Source: Victivallaceae bacterium | GTDB taxonomy: Bacteria > Verrucomicrobiota > Lentisphaeria > Victivallales > Victivallaceae | Direction: 5' to 3' | Assembly: GCA_021647315.1 (NCBI GenBank) | Contig: JAKIUY010000040.1 | Span: forward strand, 1 to 36,141 | DNA: 36,141 nucleotides | Part shown: piece after piece, positions 33,431 to 36,141 of the stretch | Layout: the number at the start of each line of letters is the position of its first letter | How positions within the stretch are numbered: the first letter of the stretch is position 1 | Translations under genes and position numbers: made by a program | Notes under the pieces: model-generated | Seen by the model: the letters and a program-made list of their open reading frames with translations, nothing else | Told to the model about the DNA's origin: nothing | The model's database searches: none

Positions 33431-34306
33431 TTATTTATTTTTACAGGAGCAATAATCTTTTATTTCAGTTCGCTCCATCTTTTCTTCAAGTTTATCTTTT
33501 TCAGTTTCACTGACTTGTTTAAAGTTCCCTTCCGGGAGCTCAATAGCCAAAGCACCACATAACGCAGTTCGTAATGGCTTTACTTCCTTAGCAGTTGCTC
33601 CATCCTGCCACATACTATGGTATAAATCGCGCCCAATATGCCAATGACAACGTTGTAGGTCTTCCACTTGATCCGCAAAGGCTTCCGCTAAACAAGGCTC
33701 GCCATCACAAATAACAATACTGCCGTCTGGGAATTGTATCTTTTTCTTTTTCCAGATCTTATTAATATTTCCCCAGCTTTCATTCGTATAAGAACCAAGC
33801 GGAAAGACATCACAATCCGTTCTCATAACCCAACCATGAGCGGTGCGATGCGGTATATCTATTAAACCATGATCCCGAATGCTTTTCACGCCTCACCGGT
33901 AAGTTGTTTCACTGACAGCATCAACAATAATTTTTTCCAGCTCATTGCTTTTGGACTGGTAACGATCTAATTGCATAAATTCTTTAAGCAGTATAAATGG
34001 CTCTTTGCAAATTTTACATTTTAAGCGATGCCAAAACATCTTTACCACGCCTAAACTTGTTTTTAAACTACGATTATAGCCTCCGTTAAGAGTAAATTCA
34101 CATTTCCCACAGCAGCTTACCGCAACTGGTTTACCTTTAAATATACGCCAAAGTAATACCTCCTGACAATTCTGCAAAATTAACTTTAAAAGTTCACTAA
34201 ATGCCTTCTTTTTGAATAAGTCGCTGAGCTTAACAATTAATTCATCCAAAGAAAATCCGTTTTCGGCTAGACAATATGATAAATCGAGTGTAACTTTTTC
34301 TTGCAT
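33431..34306 (-). pseudogene. DDE-type transposase interrupted by one in-frame TGA
   Basis: Two open frames, 33893-34306 and 33431-33889, are in the same reading frame and separated only by TGA (33893-33895) and one Gly codon. The first half has a zinc-finger-like region (SCCGKCEFTLNGGY, LKCKICKEPF) and a stretch (SLKTSLGVVKMFWHR, DRYQSKSNELEKIIVDA) that resembles ISLre2/UPF0236-type transposases. The second half has catalytic-domain-like sequence, VICDGEPCLAEAFADQ and RCHWHIGRDLYHSM. Reading TGA as mutated CGA restores YRRGVKSIRDHG. The C-terminus seems short for such enzymes. SD AAGGAG lies ahead of the ATG at 34306. Probably a recently killed copy. Confidence 0.75.
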
Positions 34307-34310
34307 TTGG

Positions 34311-34358
34311 AGGCTCCTTATTTAATTATTTCTGGGTAAAATAATTAAATTAGCCTCT
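34311..34358. repeat. inverted repeat over the transposase ribosome site
   Basis: gaggct...atttaattatt and aataattaaat...agcctc pair over 6 and 11 bp around an internal loop. On the minus strand the 3' arm contains the transposase's SD (AAGGAG), so the hairpin may shield it from read-through transcripts, as several IS elements do. Confidence 0.6.
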
Positions 34359-34409
34359 GATACACTTTTATCAAATAATATTAGCTATCACAAAACTTCG
34401 CACATTAAC

Positions 34410-34607
34410 ATGAAATTTGAATGGAATAAAAATAAAGAGCGAATCAATATACACAAACATGGAGGAACATTTGAACAAGCTTCATCTGTTTTTGCTGATC
34501 CATTCGCTTTAAACTTGAATCTAGCCCTGGTACTCAGTGCCAGAACGCAACAAGTAGTGGTGTTCAAAATACAGCTAGTTCAATTCCCTTTTGAGGAGAA
34601 TTTTTAG
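34410..34607 (+). pseudogene. truncated BrnT-like toxin gene
   Basis: The first 38 codons, MKFEWNKNKERINIHKHGGT then FEQASSVFADPFAL, match the start of BrnT (DUF497), the RNase toxin of BrnT/BrnA modules. After that, the frame (LALVLSARTQQVVVFKIQLV...) no longer resembles the family, and it stops after 65 codons instead of about 90. The end overlaps the leader of the next gene. No BrnA antitoxin gene follows. No SD before the ATG. A dead 5' fragment. Confidence 0.65.
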
Positions 34608-34608
34608 T

Positions 34609-36021
34609 ATGATGATAGGGGCAACAACTACACTAGGGGGCAAGCGAAAACCTAAACCTCCATGCCTTGTTGAGGTCAATAACAACGATAGCGACGAGAT
34701 TGATCTTGACGAAGAAAATATAATAATAACACCTGAAGAGTTAGACGCTTATTGCCGTGGATTAAATCAGGGAGATCCTCCTCCGCCCAAATCAGGAGGT
34801 AACAATATAGTAGTTTTAATAATAATCTTGCTGATTGGATTAATAAAACTTTGGAATGTTGGTAAGAAAAAAAATATTAATTGTATCGGCAAACTTTTTT
34901 CAACAATTACCTTGGCGTTGTTACTGTTTGGATGTTCTAATCCAACCCGAAAGGCGGCAGAACTATATAAACAGGGCAAATATGCCGAAGCTATTAAATA
35001 TTATGAGATTGCGGCGAAAAATAATGATTCGGATGCCCTGTTTGAGTTAGGGTGGATGTATCATGAAGGAAAAGGAACCGCTCAGAATTATAAAAAAGCG
35101 GCAGAGTTTTATGAAAGGGCGGTTAAGTTGGGCAATATTGCAGCAGCAAATAATTTGGGAAATCTTTTCAGGCAAGGACTTGGCGTTAAGGAAAATAATC
35201 AAAAAGCTTTTAAATACTTTAAACAAGCAGCTGACGAAAATAATTCTGCAGCACAATATAATACTGGATATGCCTATTTTTTTGGCAAAGGAACCAAACA
35301 GGATTATTTTAAGGCTTTTAAATACTTTAAACAAGCAGCTGACGAAAATAATTCTAGAGCGCAATATTACATTGGGAATGCCTATTTCTTTGGCAAAGGA
35401 ACCAAACAGGATTATTTTAAGGCTTTTAAATGGTTTCAAAAAGCTGCAGATAATCACATTCCCAAAGCTAAGTATTTCCTTGGAATTATGTACTTAGAAG
35501 GTAAAGGCACGGGAAAAAAAGAGAACCTTGGAGAAGAGTTGTTAACAAAGTCTGCAAAGCAAGGCTTTGTTGGAGCACAATGGTTGCTTGGTGATATGTA
35601 TTTGGAAGGTAATGGCGTGATAAGAGATAAAAAAATAGGTGAAAAATGGCTATCTAAAGCGGCTCGGCAGGGACTTCCCGAGGCACAAAACAGTTTGGCG
35701 TATTATTGGGCAGAGAACAATGAAAAACTTAAGGACGCGGAAGTGCTCATTAAAAAAGCACTGAAACAAAAACCAGATGACGGTTGTTATATTGATACCT
35801 GGGGATGGATATTATATAAACAAGGCAAATATCAGGATGCCGTAGGACAATTGGAAAAGGCTTTTAAATCAGAAAAGGATTCTCCTATCATCTGCGACCA
35901 TCTTGCTGGTACATACCTGAAGTTAGGGAACGCTGAAAAAGCCAAAGAACTGTGGACAATGGCTCTTAAACTGATTAAAAACAATGATGAGCTAAGAAAA
36001 AAAATAGAAAAAAAAGGGTGA
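34609..36021 (+). CDS. Sel1-repeat protein with membrane segment and internal lipobox
   Basis: 470 residues from the ATG at 34609 (SD AGGAG at 34594-34598; the frame is open to a TTG at 34591 that overlaps the SD). An acidic/proline-rich start (to about 65) is followed by a membrane helix (IVVLIIILLIGLIKLW), then a second hydrophobic piece that looks like a lipoprotein signal (LFSTITLALLLFGCSN, C109). From about 112 on there are eight or so Sel1/TPR-like units (AEAIKYYEIAAKNNDSDALF type; GKGTKQDYFKAFKYF). Two neighbouring units are nearly identical at the DNA level. Sel1 proteins act as scaffolds and are often secreted or envelope-bound. A run of eight As (34867-34874) joins the two N-terminal parts. 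Confidence 0.85.
   Translation: MMIGATTTLGGKRKPKPPCLVEVNNNDSDEIDLDEENIIITPEELDAYCRGLNQGDPPPPKSGGNNIVVLIIILLIGLIKLWNVGKKKNINCIGKLFSTITLALLLFGCSNPTRKAAELYKQGKYAEAIKYYEIAAKNNDSDALFELGWMYHEGKGTAQNYKKAAEFYERAVKLGNIAAANNLGNLFRQGLGVKENNQKAFKYFKQAADENNSAAQYNTGYAYFFGKGTKQDYFKAFKYFKQAADENNSRAQYYIGNAYFFGKGTKQDYFKAFKWFQKAADNHIPKAKYFLGIMYLEGKGTGKKENLGEELLTKSAKQGFVGAQWLLGDMYLEGNGVIRDKKIGEKWLSKAARQGLPEAQNSLAYYWAENNEKLKDAEVLIKKALKQKPDDGCYIDTWGWILYKQGKYQDAVGQLEKAFKSEKDSPIICDHLAGTYLKLGNAEKAKELWTMALKLIKNNDELRKKIEKKG
35206..35421 (+). repeat. two 108-bp tandem units within the Sel1 gene
   Basis: Units start at 35206 and 35314, and a third partial one at 35422 (gcttttaaat). The stretch gctttTaaatactttaaac plus the following acaagcagctgacgaaaa block and the ggcaaaggaaccaaacag block are identical in the copies; only a few positions in between differ. 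This corresponds to one 36-residue Sel1 unit and suggests recent duplication or gene conversion. Confidence 0.85.
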
Positions 36022-36125
36022 GTCCATAATTTTGTGTAAATGATTTTTTCCTATGATATGATAAATTTAATTTAGCATTGTATTTTTGAAGCGCCAGCTT
36101 CAACTCTTAAAAAAAGCGCATAAAA

Positions 36126-36140
36126 ATCTCCGTAGGAGAT
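36126..36140. other. 6-bp perfect hairpin at the window end
   Basis: atctcc gta ggagat. With gaagc gcca gcttc (about 36088-36101) it is the only structure after the Sel1 gene. The window ends here, so whether this is a terminator or part of a longer repeat cannot be seen. Confidence 0.5.
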
Positions 36141-36141
36141 G

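Noticed and set aside
33893..33895. Selenocysteine or other TGA recoding in the transposase.
   Set aside because: No SECIS-like hairpin directly after the TGA, transposases are not selenoproteins, and TGA is an ordinary stop elsewhere in the window.

Overview
The window reads as chromosome of a moderately AT-rich Gram-negative bacterium of the PVC group, most likely Lentisphaerota (Victivallales-like). That placement is inference. It rests on a lipoprotein carrying a pseudopilin-like domain with an H-X9-DG motif (a hallmark of Lentisphaerota and Planctomycetota), on lipobox proteins, a WaaL/Wzy-type polysaccharide protein, and many short palindromic repeats between genes. All genes use the standard code with ordinary Shine-Dalgarno (SD) sites.

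Layout. 1-7.6 kb: MATE exporter, a membrane-anchored unknown overlapping a frameshifted small membrane gene, endonuclease IV (nfo), ThiI, a small lipoprotein, and an orphan OppC/DppC-type permease behind a nucleotidyltransferase and its small overlapping partner. 7.6-8.5 kb: repeat-rich gap with a start-less gene remnant. 8.5-13.7 kb: biosynthetic block of asd, an AsmA-like protein, leuC, leuD and purM, closed by a terminator. 13.7-18.7 kb: envelope block of a zinc-ribbon membrane protein, a TerB/AI-2E-transporter fusion and cardiolipin synthase. 18.8-20.9 kb: mnmE and an ilvH without its catalytic partner. 20.9-23.6 kb (minus): complete Ni/Co ECF importer, cbiMN-cbiQ-cbiO. 23.6-26.6 kb: metal-dependent amidohydrolase with a small membrane protein, a coiled-coil membrane protein, then relics including an IS110-type transposase end. 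26.6-32.3 kb: O-antigen ligase/polymerase-like protein, a secreted permuted-papain (YiiX-like) protein and the lipoprotein/pseudopilin fusion. 32.3-36.1 kb: accessory region with a frameshifted secreted peptide gene, a MITE-like element, a transposase interrupted by one in-frame TGA, a truncated BrnT toxin gene and a Sel1-repeat protein with recent 108-bp internal duplications.

Most of the window is housekeeping and envelope genes. I did not find a clear new defence or enzymatic system. The most unusual items are the TerB/AI-2E fusion beside cardiolipin synthase, the lipoprotein/pseudopilin fusion beside a permuted papain protease, the nucleotidyltransferase pair in front of an orphan permease, the dispersed palindromic repeats (several as matching pairs within the window), and a set of genes broken by single events at homopolymers or by one stop codon.
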